Shown: positions 52,009 through 62,385, counted from the stretch's first letter. The stretch: DNA of 64,000 nucleotides from an uncultured Roseobacter sp. (GCF_947496515.1 NZ_CANMDB010000009.1:62001-126000), one strand, 5' to 3'. The notes: generated by a model from the letters alone, not told the origin. Numbers and translations: made by a program.

Positions 52009-52505
52009 TATTCGTGGATCCCGGCTTCACCGCTGTGCAGGATGTCCTGTCCGGCAACGAACCTTGCGAACTCCACCGCCATCAGGCCAAAACTCAGCGG
52101 AAAGGCGACGGTCAGGAGCCAGCGGGGATAGTAATAAGCGCGGGTATCCACGTCGCCGCGCGCGATATTGGTGAGGAAAAGCTCCGCCCCTTTCCACGCA
52201 AGCACGCCGCAGACAAGCACGCAGGCCGCGGCGACCAGACGGCTGACAATCCGGCGCAGCCGGGCGGGCAGAACGGCGGTGACCAATTCGATATGAACGT
52301 GGCCCCGCTCGCGCACCAGCCAAGGCGCACCCAGCATGGTCATGTAAAGCAGCCCGTATTCCGCGGAGGTAAAGAGCCAAGCAAAAGGCTGCAGCCCGAG
52401 GTTGCGCATCAGCACGGATGTCACCACCGATACCATCAGCCAGACGAGCGTCATGCCAGCGATGATCGCCATCGCGAAAAGCAGCGCGTCATAGGCTCGG
52501 CTCAT
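52008..52505 (-). CDS. dctQ: DctQ-type TRAP transporter small permease
   Basis: A 165-residue, four-TM small subunit (segments near ALLFAMAIIAGMTLVWLMVS and VAAACVLVCGVLAWKGAELF, among others). The conserved LGAPWLVRERGHVHIELVTA lies about residue 60-80. The ATG at 52505 is preceded by GGAG. It follows the binding-protein gene, with a stem-loop in between, and overlaps dctM by one base. Confidence 0.91.
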   Translation of the reverse strand: MSRAYDALLFAMAIIAGMTLVWLMVSVVTSVLMRNLGLQPFAWLFTSAEYGLLYMTMLGAPWLVRERGHVHIELVTAVLPARLRRIVSRLVAAACVLVCGVLAWKGAELFLTNIARGDVDTRAYYYPRWLLTVAFPLSFGLMAVEFARFVAGQDILHSGEAGIHE

Positions 52506-52532
52506 GGGGCAGTCTCCGCGGGGCAAAAGAGA

Positions 52533-52556
52533 GGGGCCTGCGCATTGGCAGGCCCC
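52533..52556 (-). promoter_or_regulatory. Stem-loop after the TRAP binding-protein gene
   Basis: A perfect 9-bp stem (GGGGCCTGC at 52533-52541, GCAGGCCCC at 52548-52556, loop GCATTG) lies seven bases after the dctP stop and before dctQ. No T-run follows. It is placed like the stem-loops after the two polyamine binding-protein genes. Confidence 0.6.
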
Positions 52557-52563
52557 CGAGGTA

Positions 52564-53577
52564 TCAGTTGGCGCTGTCCAGATCGTAGAAGAGCTCGATC
52601 AGCCGGTCGTAGTTGTCGGTACCTCCGGGCTGCTCTGCCATCAGGTTTGACATCCGCTCCCAAGTCTTTTCGCGTGCGGCAGCCAGATAGTTGGCCTTGG
52701 CCTCTCCCTCCAGGGTGATGACCTGCATGCCTGCTTCTTCAAGCCGGGCGAAGTCCTCATCGCGTTTGACCTGCAGCGCCTCGACGCTGTCCTTCTCGTG
52801 CTGGATGGCCACGTCTTGCAGGATGGTGCGGGCCTCGTCGGACAGGGCGTTCCAGCTTTCCAGATTGACGATCACACCGAGGTCCGTGGAGAAAAAGCAA
52901 GGCTCGATCCGGTAGTTCAGAAACTCGTTCCATTTCAGGTCAATAAGGCCGATCTGGGTCCAGCCGGTCGCATCCACAACACCACGCTGCAGCGCAGCAT
53001 AGACCTCGCCCGTTGGTAGGTCGATCACCTGCGCACCGAGGTAGTTTGTAAAGAAGGCGTTATAGACGTTGTTGCCGCGCAGCTTCAGCCCGTCCACCTC
53101 CAGATTGCCGTCGGCGTCAAAGGAGGGCGCGTCGCGGGTCCAGAGGTTGTAGCAAACGCCGCTGTCAAACCAACCGAGATACTTCAACCCCATCTTTTCC
53201 TGGTGGATCTGGTCGATGAGTTCGATGCCACCGTTCTCGCGGGTCTCCACCGCTGTCAGGTTGGAGGCGACCATGGCGTCCTTTTCCGGCAGCGCACCGC
53301 CGTAGAAGGATCCGGGGGTGTAGACCATGTCAACAATCCCGTCGCGCACCGCATCGGGCTGCTGGAACATGCCGATGGCTTCGGGTCCGCCACGCACGTC
53401 GATCTGTATGACGCCTTCGCCTGCCTCGTTCACCTTGTCCACGAAGGACAGAAAGCTTTGCGTGTAGATCAGCGTTTCGGGAAAGGCATGGACCGCCGTG
53501 ATCGTCTCTTCTGCCTGCGCCAGCCCGGCGGCGAGGGTAGAGCCAGCGAGCAGCCCGCCAAGAAATGTCTTTTTCAT
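52564..53577 (-). CDS. dctP: DctP-type TRAP transporter substrate-binding protein
   Basis: A 337-residue periplasmic binding protein. Signal peptide: MKKTFLGGLLAGSTLAAGLAQA-EE. The mature part shows VDKVNEAGEGVIQIDVRGGP and VDGLKLRGNNVYNAFFTNYL, where DctP proteins carry the carboxylate-binding Arg, and VYAALQRGVVDATGW. The ATG at 53577 has GGAG upstream; a longer frame is not supported. It is 71 bp downstream of leuD. By family, the ligand is most likely a carboxylate, matching the dicarboxylate-type enzymes around it. Confidence 0.93.
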   Translation of the reverse strand: MKKTFLGGLLAGSTLAAGLAQAEETITAVHAFPETLIYTQSFLSFVDKVNEAGEGVIQIDVRGGPEAIGMFQQPDAVRDGIVDMVYTPGSFYGGALPEKDAMVASNLTAVETRENGGIELIDQIHQEKMGLKYLGWFDSGVCYNLWTRDAPSFDADGNLEVDGLKLRGNNVYNAFFTNYLGAQVIDLPTGEVYAALQRGVVDATGWTQIGLIDLKWNEFLNYRIEPCFFSTDLGVIVNLESWNALSDEARTILQDVAIQHEKDSVEALQVKRDEDFARLEEAGMQVITLEGEAKANYLAAAREKTWERMSNLMAEQPGGTDNYDRLIELFYDLDSAN

Positions 53578-53648
53578 TGTTTTCTCCACTGTTCGGGGTG
53601 TCATGTTACGTCTTTCGCGGAACCACCATGACCCCTGTTGATGCGCCG

Positions 53649-54268
53649 TCATGGCGCGTTTATCTGCTTTGCCGGCAGAGCACCGGGCATGGATTTGACA
53701 TGAGCGTCTCTGAACGACGCAATCGCCGATTGGTGCTGCAGGGTCAGGTCAATATCATCCCACCCGTTGATCAGCTTGGTCCGCCAGCTCTCATCCAGCT
53801 GAAAGGGAATGCGCTGGCCGGCAAGGCTGATCCAACCGGCGGAGAGGTCGATGTCCACCGGCTGTGGGTCATCTTGCAATATTTCGGCCAGCGATTGCGC
53901 CTCTGCCTCCGAGACCCGCCCGGGCAGGAGACCATTGTTGACGGCATTAGCGGCGAAGATGTCGCCGAAACTCGGGCCGACGACGGCTCTGATCCCCGCA
54001 TCAACCAGCGCGTAGACGGCAGCTTCCCGTGATGATCCGCTGCCGAAATTCCGGCCGACGACCAGCACGCAGACATCCTCGTGTCGGTTGAGAGGGAAAT
54101 CAGGATGCGGTGCACCCTGTGCATCGCGCCGCAGGTCGTGCATCAGAAACCGGCCGTACCCATCGGCGCGTGGGGCCGACATGAAACGCGCGGGGATCAA
54201 CTGATCGGTATCCAGGTTATCCATGGGTAACCTCAGGGCCGTGCCGCGATGGGTGCGCCAGCCCGCCA

Positions 54269-54269
<1 letters not shown>
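53649..54269 (-). CDS. LeuD-like hydro-lyase small subunit
   Basis: A 206-residue small subunit of an aconitase-superfamily dehydratase. LeuD-type features are LPMDNLDTDQLIPARFM, VVGRNFGSGSSREAAVYALV and GPSFGDIFAANAVNNGLLP. It starts one base into the large-subunit stop (TGATG). The canonical leucine genes in this order of bacteria usually lie with leuB, which is absent here, so this is probably a paralogue. In position it belongs to a TRAP/GntR catabolic cluster, so the substrate may be a methylated or otherwise branched unsaturated dicarboxylate rather than isopropylmalate. Confidence 0.88.
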
Positions 54270-55671
<1,402 letters not shown>

Positions 55672-55675
<4 letters not shown>

Positions 55676-56475
55676 GCAGAGGCCTCGTTCGGTTTGCCGA
55701 TCACCGGTTCCCAATGCCGTGCCTGCTCGCTGCCGACACGGGCCAGCGGCATCTCCAGCTGAAACATATCCGGACGATACAGCGCGGCGAGGTATTCGAC
55801 CCCGTTGCCGTTCACATCTCGGACCATGCGCCGCAGCGACAGCAGGGCGACACCAACGTCAACCGCCAGCGCCTCGGCAACCTCCGGTCCGGCGAGCGTT
55901 GCCGAAACCGTCTGATGCGCTTCGGCGATCTGCACCCCGCTGCGCTCCAACAGACGGAAAAGCGGTGTCGTTGCCAGATCGTTTTCAGAGTAGTTCTGCG
56001 CGATCCCGGCGGGCACATAGGTTGTCAGGTGGGAGAACGGCGTGTCGTCAACACTGCGGACCCGCGTGGCGATCTGTACTTGGTCCGCCGGGTTCAGAAG
56101 CATCGCCGAGGCGACAAACCCCGGCGCCGAGCCATAGGAGAAGGACAGGAGCCGGGCCGTGGTGTTCTGCCCGATATCCACAAGCTGGGGCATCAGCGTC
56201 GACAGGTTCATGGAGACAGGACCCGCAGACGTCGTCTTACTTCGTACAATCGTCCCGCTGCCTGCGCGCCGTTCGACTAGCCCTGCAGCTCTGAGACTTT
56301 CCAGGGCCCGCCGGATGGTCACGCGCGAGACGGAAAACTGTGCCGCCAGTTTCTGCTCTCCGGGCAGGTGATCGCCAGCGTTCAGGCGCCCGGCGGAGAT
56401 CTCATCGTGCAGCGCGAGGTAGACACGACGTGCCTTTGCTCCTTCGGGGAGCATTGGTTCGACCACCGTGTTCAT
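55672..56475 (-). CDS. GntR-family regulator, HutC (UTRA) subfamily
   Basis: A 267-residue regulator. The winged helix (about 15-80) reads FSVSRVTIRRALESLRAAGL and VERRAGSGTIV, and a UTRA ligand domain (about 105-260) follows, with LTTYVPAGIAQNYSEND and RRMVRDVNGNGVEYLAALYR. It is the first gene of the leuCD-dctPQM strand, divergent from the SnoaL-hydantoinase operon by 124 bp. Control of both arms by this single regulator is the simplest reading. Effector unknown, presumably the pathway substrate or an intermediate. Confidence 0.91.
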
Positions 56476-56539
56476 TGCACTAAGTCCTGGCTCATAGCCG
56501 CAAGAGTACAGTTGGTTCGACGAAAATCAAGCTTTTGTC

Positions 56540-56575
56540 TTAACAAGAGGCTATAAACGGTATTATAGAAAATAC
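56540..56575. promoter_or_regulatory. Candidate promoter and operator in the GntR-SnoaL divergent gap
   Basis: TTAACA (56540-56545) and TATAGA (56564-56569) are spaced 18 bp and face the SnoaL operon. GTATT (56560-56564) and AATAC (56571-56575) form a 5-bp inverted repeat with six bases between, overlapping the -10. This is a plausible operator for the divergent HutC-type regulator. Confidence 0.4.
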
Positions 56576-56599
56576 AGGTTTAGCGGTTGGAGGGGCAGA

Positions 56600-57154
56600 A
56601 TGGCCGTTGTCGAACTTCGGATTGGTCAGGATTATGGTCCTGATGCGGAAAGCCGATTGAGTGCTGCTTTGACCGACGCGGTGCGCGAGGCGCTGCCCAC
56701 AACACCGGACGAGATCGAGGTCAAGATCCGCAAAGCGCCGATGGCAGAGACCGTCGCAGAGGCTGTTCCCGCAGGTCAGCTTGATCCGGCAACCGTCGCC
56801 CGGCGATTTCTGGCAGCGATGGAGCGGCGCGAGATCGCGACCGCCCGCGCCATGGTGACCCAAGATTTTACCATGCAGTTTCCCGGAGCACCGCAGATCA
56901 CGGACCTGCGCCGTCTGGTTGAATGGTCCGCCTCGCGCTACCGGCATGTGACCAAGACCTACAGCCGTTTTGACGTGCTGGACGTTGGCGGGGTTTCGGC
57001 CGTGGTCTATTGCACCGGTACGCTTTCGGGCGCCTGGCCGGACGGCACCCCATTTGACGGCATCCGCTTCATCGACCGGTTCGAGATCGAGGGTGGCAAG
57101 ATTGTCCGGCAGGAGGTTTGGAACGACATAGCGGAGGCCCGGGCGCGCAGATGA
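56600..57154 (+). CDS. SnoaL-like protein with an N-terminal tautomerase-like segment
   Basis: A 184-residue two-part protein. Residues 1-60 (AVVELRIGQDYG, RLSAALTDAVREALPTTPDE, IEVKIRKAP) resemble a 4-oxalocrotonate-tautomerase beta-alpha-beta unit, but Pro1 is replaced by Ala2 (MAVVE), so this part is probably not an active tautomerase. Residues 65-184 form an NTF2/SnoaL fold (VARRFLAAMERREIATARAM, GVSAVVYCTGTLSG, FIDRFEIEGGKIVRQEVWND). First gene of the plus-strand catabolic operon; the stop overlaps hyuB (ATGA). An isomerase, hydratase or cyclase-like role is possible; none is proven. Confidence 0.8.
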   Translation: MAVVELRIGQDYGPDAESRLSAALTDAVREALPTTPDEIEVKIRKAPMAETVAEAVPAGQLDPATVARRFLAAMERREIATARAMVTQDFTMQFPGAPQITDLRRLVEWSASRYRHVTKTYSRFDVLDVGGVSAVVYCTGTLSGAWPDGTPFDGIRFIDRFEIEGGKIVRQEVWNDIAEARARR

Positions 57155-58845
57155 GCGAGATTGATCCCATTACCCTGTCAGTGCTCGCCGGTCGGATGGA
57201 GCAGATTGCTGACGAGATGGATGCGACGCTCTTTCGGGCGGCGTTCAACCCGATCATCGCGGAGGCGCATGACGCCAGCCACGGTCTTTACGCCGCGGAT
57301 ACGGGCGACACGCTGGTGCAGGGAAAGTCGGGCCTGCCGATCTTCGTGGGTGTGATGTCCTTTGCGGTGAAGGCGGTGATCGACAAGACCGCAGCGGAGG
57401 GTGATCTGCAGGATGGCGACATCTTTATCTTCAATGACGCGCATATCGGCGGGACGCATTTGTCGGACATGCGGCTGGTGCGGCCCTATTTCCATGAGGG
57501 TCAGCTGTTCTGCTACCTCGCATCCGTCGGGCATTGGCATGACGTGGGCGGTGCCGTGCCCGGCAACTACAACCCTGCGGCCACGGAGGTGTTTCAGGAG
57601 GCATTCGTGCTGCCACCCGTACGGCTGGCGCGGGCGGGCGAGATCAACCAGGACATCATCGACATCCTGATGCGCAATACCCGGCTGCCGCAATCGGCCA
57701 TGGGGGATCTCAACGGGCAGCTGGGGGCGCTGGATCTCGGGGTGCGGCGGATGGATGAGCTGTTGGACGAATACGGTGCGGAGACTGTGCATGCTGCGCT
57801 CGATGCGCTCGGCCACCGGGCAGAGGCGTTGATGCGCGCGGAACTGGCCGCTTTGCCGGATGGTCGGTGGGAAGCTGAGGACTTCCTCGACAATGACGGG
57901 ATCACCGATGAGCCCTTGCCCATCAAGGTGGCGCTGGAGATTGATGGCGACCGCATGGTGCTGGATTTTGCAGGCTCTGCGCCACAATGTGCAGGCCCGG
58001 TGAACATCGCCTTGCCGACCACCGTTGCCACCGCCTATGTGGCCATCAAGCACATGTTTCCGGCCCTGCCCGCCAACGCGGGCGTGATGCGTCCCATCGA
58101 CGTGCGTGTGCCCGAGGGGGCGATCCTGTCCGCGGCATTTCCGGCCCCGACCGGCGGGTATACGGAGACGATCCTGCGGATGATCGACGTGATCTTTTCC
58201 GCCTTTGCGGGGGCTGCGCCAACGCGGGTGGTGGCCCATGCCTACGGGACGATCAATGCGCTGTCGATTGCCGGAAAACGCAAGGGCGGTCAGCCTTGGG
58301 TGATGTTCAGCTTTTACGGCGGCGGGCACGGCGGCTCGGTGGAGGGCGACGGGCTGAACCATGGCAATGCACCGATTTCGACTGCCACGATCCCGCCGAT
58401 GGAGATCCTGGAGGCGGCTTATCCGGTGATGTTCCGTCAGTGGGCTTTGCGTTCGGACAGTGCTGGAGCAGGGGCGCATCGCGGCGGTGTGGGGGCTGTC
58501 TACGAGATTGAAGTGCTGGAGGAGAACGGGGCCGAAGCGTTCCTCTTTGGTGAGCGGGGGCGTTTCGCGCCGAAGGGGATCGCGGAAGGTGGCGACGCGG
58601 CTCTGAACTGCTTTTCGTTCGAGCAGGACGCGGGTTGGGGCACTCCGCCATTGGCCTCGAAGATGCGCGGCATCACGCTGCGCCAGGGGCAGGCGGTACG
58701 GCTGGAGACGCCGGGGGGCGGTGGCTACGGTCCGCCGCAGGCGCGCGCGCCGTCAGCGGTGGCGCTTGATGTGGCGCGCGGGTTGGTCAGCGACACCGCT
58801 GCGGATGAAACCTACGGCCCGGCGTGGCGCGAGGTCCGCACGTGA
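57151..58845 (+). CDS. hyuB: Hydantoinase B / oxoprolinase family subunit
   Basis: A 564-residue partner of an ATP-dependent cyclic-amide (hydantoin, oxoproline) hydrolase or of an acetone-carboxylase-like enzyme. Family features are the N-terminal DPITLSVLAGRMEQIADEMD, FIFNDAHIGGTHLSDMRLVR, SVGHWHDVGGAVPGNYNPAA and the C-terminal VRLETPGGGGYGPP. Start ATG at 57151 overlaps the SnoaL gene, and its own stop overlaps hyuA (GTGA). Order B then A is less common than A then B. Substrate class: cyclic imides or lactams or ketones; not resolvable by motif. Confidence 0.92.
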   Translation: MSEIDPITLSVLAGRMEQIADEMDATLFRAAFNPIIAEAHDASHGLYAADTGDTLVQGKSGLPIFVGVMSFAVKAVIDKTAAEGDLQDGDIFIFNDAHIGGTHLSDMRLVRPYFHEGQLFCYLASVGHWHDVGGAVPGNYNPAATEVFQEAFVLPPVRLARAGEINQDIIDILMRNTRLPQSAMGDLNGQLGALDLGVRRMDELLDEYGAETVHAALDALGHRAEALMRAELAALPDGRWEAEDFLDNDGITDEPLPIKVALEIDGDRMVLDFAGSAPQCAGPVNIALPTTVATAYVAIKHMFPALPANAGVMRPIDVRVPEGAILSAAFPAPTGGYTETILRMIDVIFSAFAGAAPTRVVAHAYGTINALSIAGKRKGGQPWVMFSFYGGGHGGSVEGDGLNHGNAPISTATIPPMEILEAAYPVMFRQWALRSDSAGAGAHRGGVGAVYEIEVLEENGAEAFLFGERGRFAPKGIAEGGDAALNCFSFEQDAGWGTPPLASKMRGITLRQGQAVRLETPGGGGYGPPQARAPSAVALDVARGLVSDTAADETYGPAWREVRT

Positions 58846-60905
58846 GCGGGCGGATGATCGGTGTCGACGTGGGCGGGACCTTCACGGATGTCTTTGTGCT
58901 GGATGAAACAGATGGTACTGCCGCTGTCGCCAAGGTGCCCACAACCCGTCCTGACCAGTCGGGGGGCTTTCTCGACGGGATCGCGCGCAAGGTGTCCGAT
59001 CTCTCGGGGATCTCGGTCGTCGTGCACGGCACCACCGCTGGCACCAATGCGCTGTTGGAGCGCAAGGGGGCAAGGACCGGCGTCATCTGCACCGAAGGCC
59101 TGCGCGATGTGCTGGAAATGCGCCGCCGGGACCGGCCCCGCACCTGGGGTCTGCGCGGGGATTTCGAGCCCGTCGTGGACCGCCGCGACCGATTGGAAGT
59201 GCCGGAACGCACGCTCGCCGATGGCTCTATCCGTACCGCCGTGGATCTGGACGCTGTGCGTGCCGCGGCAAAGACCCTGCGCGCGCAAGGCTGCGAGGCC
59301 ATCGCCGTTCTATTTGCCAACGCCTACGCCAACCCGGCCAATGAGGCCGCGGCAGTTGCTGCGGTGCGCGAGATCTGGCCCAACGCTCATGTCTCCGCCT
59401 CCTCCGAAATCCTGCCGGAGATCCGGGAGTTCGAGCGGTTCTCGACGACAGCGCTCAACGCCTATCTGCAGCCGGAGGTTTCGGGCTATCTGGACCGTTT
59501 GGAGGGCGCTCTGAAAGCGGGCGGTTTCGCGGGCGAGTTCATGATCGTGCAATCGAACGGCGGTGTCATGGCGGTCGAGACCGCGTGCCGTCTGCCGGTT
59601 CGCACGGCGCTGTCCGGCCCCGCGGCTGGGGTAATCGCTGCGGGCTACATCGCGTCTGAGGCGGGGTTCGACAACGTGATCACCGGCGACATGGGCGGCA
59701 CCAGCTTTGATGTCTCGCTGATCGCGGAAGGCGCGTCGATGCTGTCGGCGCAAACCTCCATCGACTTCGGCATGGTCGTGCGCACGCCGATGATCGAGAT
59801 CACGACCATCGGCGCGGGCGGAGGCTCGATCGCCTGGGTGGACAAAGGTGGTCTGCTGAACATCGGACCCGAGAGCGCGGGGTCTGACCCTGGCCCGGTG
59901 GCCTACGGGCTGGGCAACGACCGGCCCACCGTGACCGATGCCAACGTGGTGCTAGGGCGGATCGACCCCGACAACCCCATCGGGGGCAAGCTCGAACGTC
60001 TTGATGTCGAGGCCGCCGGGGCTGCCATTGACACCCATGTGGCGCGTCCGCTGGGGCTCGACCGACTGGCCGCGGCGGAGGCGATCCTGCGGGTGGCCAA
60101 CTCGCGCATGGCTGGGGCCATCCGGCTGGTTAGCATCGAGCGCGGCTTCGATCCCAAGCGCTTTGCCTTCATGCCCTTTGGTGGGGGCGGCGCGCTGCAC
60201 GCAGGTGCCATGCTGGCGGAGGTTGGCATCGCACGCGCCATCGTGCCGCGTTACCCGGGGGTAACCTCGGCCATGGGCTGTGTGATTGCCGACATGCGCC
60301 AGGATTTTGTGCAGACGATCAACACCGGGCTCGCCGGTCTGGACGAGGCCGCGCTGGGCCGCTTCATGCAGGCCCATGCGGACGATGGCATGGCGTTGCT
60401 CGACGCCGCGCGCACCACCTTCGAGGCGCGCCGTGTCCAGTTCGAGCTCGACATGGCCTACGTGGGTCAGACCCATACGGTGCCCGTTCCGCTTGAGGTC
60501 ACGGTCAGCGCGGGCCGGATCACCCCGCCCAGCCGGTTGCAGATCGCGGAGGCTTTCGATGCGACCTATCAGGCGACCTTCGGTCGGCTTCTGAAAGACG
60601 GCACGCGGCGGATCCTCAACCTGCGCAGCGCTGTCATCGGTACCCGGCCAAAGTTCGATCTGATGACGCTGGCACCGGATGCAGGCGGCGCCTTTGAACC
60701 AAAGGCCACCCGTCAGGTGCACTTCGGCGATGCCTGGCACGCGACCGCGATCTACGACCGGCTGGCCCTGCCCGCGGGAACCGTCCTCAACGGCCCTGCG
60801 ATCCTGGAACAGCCGGATACCACGGTGCTGGTCGAACCCGGTCTGCGCGCCAGTATTGATGATTTCGGCAACACCATCCTCGCCCCGAAGGAGGCGCTTT
60901 CATGA
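58842..60905 (+). CDS. hyuA: Hydantoinase A / oxoprolinase family subunit
   Basis: A 687-residue ATP-binding subunit. The phosphate-binding motif is MIGVDVGGTFTDVFVLDE near the N-terminus and the second actin-like motif is GDMGGTSFDVSLI near residue 290. Other blocks are VHGTTAGTNALLERKG and FMPFGGGGALHAGAML. The GTG start overlaps hyuB; the stop overlaps the isochorismatase-like gene (ATGA). It couples ATP hydrolysis to ring opening or carboxylation with HyuB. Length is normal for the N-methylhydantoinase A type. Confidence 0.93.
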   Translation: MSGRMIGVDVGGTFTDVFVLDETDGTAAVAKVPTTRPDQSGGFLDGIARKVSDLSGISVVVHGTTAGTNALLERKGARTGVICTEGLRDVLEMRRRDRPRTWGLRGDFEPVVDRRDRLEVPERTLADGSIRTAVDLDAVRAAAKTLRAQGCEAIAVLFANAYANPANEAAAVAAVREIWPNAHVSASSEILPEIREFERFSTTALNAYLQPEVSGYLDRLEGALKAGGFAGEFMIVQSNGGVMAVETACRLPVRTALSGPAAGVIAAGYIASEAGFDNVITGDMGGTSFDVSLIAEGASMLSAQTSIDFGMVVRTPMIEITTIGAGGGSIAWVDKGGLLNIGPESAGSDPGPVAYGLGNDRPTVTDANVVLGRIDPDNPIGGKLERLDVEAAGAAIDTHVARPLGLDRLAAAEAILRVANSRMAGAIRLVSIERGFDPKRFAFMPFGGGGALHAGAMLAEVGIARAIVPRYPGVTSAMGCVIADMRQDFVQTINTGLAGLDEAALGRFMQAHADDGMALLDAARTTFEARRVQFELDMAYVGQTHTVPVPLEVTVSAGRITPPSRLQIAEAFDATYQATFGRLLKDGTRRILNLRSAVIGTRPKFDLMTLAPDAGGAFEPKATRQVHFGDAWHATAIYDRLALPAGTVLNGPAILEQPDTTVLVEPGLRASIDDFGNTILAPKEALS

Positions 60906-61522
60906 GCGAGCCTGCACATTGGGATCTGTCCCGGACCGCCCTGCTGACGATCGATCTGCAGAACGATTTTCTGCACCCCGAGGGGGCCTATGGCCGTGCA
61001 GGGCAAGGGGCTGACAGCATCGCCGCCCTGCCGCAAAGGATCGCGCCGCTGGTAGCAGCGCTGCGGGCGCGGGGCGGGTGCTATATCTCCGCTCAGTTCA
61101 CGCTGGTGCCCGACGCTGCCGGAGAGCCGTTGATCGCGCCGCATCTGAAAAAACTGCGACCGTTTCTGGGACGCGGCGATTTCGCCCCCGGCAGCTTCGG
61201 TCATGATCTGGTCGAGACCTTGGCACCCGCGGATTTCACCTTGGAAAAGGTTGCCTATTCCGCGCTCTACCAGACCCGGCTGGAATACATCCTGCGCGCG
61301 GTCGGCATCGACCACCTGATCGTCGGCGGTATCGTCACCAACGGCGGCGTCGCCTCGACCCTGCGGGACGCGCATCTGCGCAACATCGAAACCTGTCTGC
61401 TGACCGATGGCAGTGCCGCCTTTCGCGACGAGGTGCATGCGGCGACGCTGCTGTCGCTCGGCACGGTCACGCATCAGATGAGCTGTGCGCGGGCGCTGGG
61501 CTGGCTGGAGGGCGGGGTATGA
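60902..61522 (+). CDS. Isochorismatase-fold hydrolase lacking the cysteine nucleophile
   Basis: A 206-residue isochorismatase-superfamily protein. Conserved parts are the N-terminal acid in LLTIDLQNDFLHPEG and a Lys in EKVAYSALYQTRLE. Where amidases of the family have T-N-x-C-V, this protein has VTNGGVASTLRDA, with Gly in place of the catalytic Cys. This resembles PhzD/EntB-type isochorismatases, which lack the Cys and act on vinyl ethers by acid catalysis. So it may not be an amidase. It overlaps hyuA and the next lyase by four bases each (ATGA), fully coupled. Confidence 0.85.
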   Translation: MSEPAHWDLSRTALLTIDLQNDFLHPEGAYGRAGQGADSIAALPQRIAPLVAALRARGGCYISAQFTLVPDAAGEPLIAPHLKKLRPFLGRGDFAPGSFGHDLVETLAPADFTLEKVAYSALYQTRLEYILRAVGIDHLIVGGIVTNGGVASTLRDAHLRNIETCLLTDGSAAFRDEVHAATLLSLGTVTHQMSCARALGWLEGGV

Positions 61523-62385
61523 GCCTGCGCGCACGGATCGCCTCCGATGAGATCCTTGTGGCCCCCGGGGTTTACGACGGGCTCACCGCGGCGATTGCCG
61601 CGTCAGCGGGGTTCGAGGCGCTCTATCTCAGCGGGGCGGCGGTCGCCTACACGCGGCTGGGGCGGCCTGACATCGGGCTGACCTCGGTCACCGAGATGGC
61701 GGACACGATGACGCTGATCGCGGACCGGACACCCCTGCCGGTGATCATCGACGCGGATACGGGCTTTGGCAACGCGCTCAACGCGCAGCGGACCATGCGG
61801 CTTTATGAGCGGGCGGGGGCCGCGGCATTGCAGGTGGAGGACCAGAGCTATCCCAAGCGCTGCGGGCATCTGACCGACAAATCCCTGATCCCCGCGGCGG
61901 AAATGGCGGGCAAGCTGCGCGCGATGGCGGATGCGCGACAGAGCGAAGAGACGCTGATCATCGCGCGCACCGATGCCATCGCGGTAGAAGGGTTCGACGC
62001 CGCCATCGACCGGGCGGAGCGGTATCTGGAGGCGGGTGCCGACGTGCTGTTCGTTGAAGCACCACAGAGCAGCGACCAGCTGGGCCAGATTGCGGGGCAT
62101 TTCGCAGGGCGCATCCCGCTACTCGCCAACATGGTGGAGGGCGGGGCGACGCCGATCACCGGGGCGGGGGCACTCCAAGAGCTGGGGTTTTCAATCGTGA
62201 TCTTTCCGGGCGGCATCGTCCGGGCGCTGGCGCACACCGCAGAGGCGTATTACGCCAGCCTGCGCGAAAACGGCAGCAACCGCCCTTTTGCCGACCGTAT
62301 GCATGACTTCGACGGGCTCAACGCAGTGATCGGCACGCCCGAGACGCTGGCGGAGGGGCGGCGCTATGACGGAAATGACGGCTGA
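61519..62385 (+). CDS. Isocitrate lyase/PEP mutase superfamily lyase (PrpB-like)
   Basis: A 288-residue TIM-barrel lyase. The metal site is VIIDADTGFGNALNAQRTMR and the active-site loop is YPKRCGH, with the lyase-type Cys (PEP mutase and oxaloacetate decarboxylase relatives lack this KRCGH block). This favours C-C cleavage of a 2-methylisocitrate- or 2,3-dimethylmalate-like 2-hydroxyacid, giving pyruvate or glyoxylate plus a second acid. It starts inside the previous stop, and the flavoprotein ORF overlaps its last 20 bases. Combined with the LeuCD-like hydratase, hydration then cleavage is a sensible route. Confidence 0.88.
   Translation: MSLRARIASDEILVAPGVYDGLTAAIAASAGFEALYLSGAAVAYTRLGRPDIGLTSVTEMADTMTLIADRTPLPVIIDADTGFGNALNAQRTMRLYERAGAAALQVEDQSYPKRCGHLTDKSLIPAAEMAGKLRAMADARQSEETLIIARTDAIAVEGFDAAIDRAERYLEAGADVLFVEAPQSSDQLGQIAGHFAGRIPLLANMVEGGATPITGAGALQELGFSIVIFPGGIVRALAHTAEAYYASLRENGSNRPFADRMHDFDGLNAVIGTPETLAEGRRYDGNDG

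Noticed and set aside
57178-58479. Open frame of 433 codons antisense to hyuB
   Set aside because: hyuB motifs are unambiguous and the antisense frame has no features.
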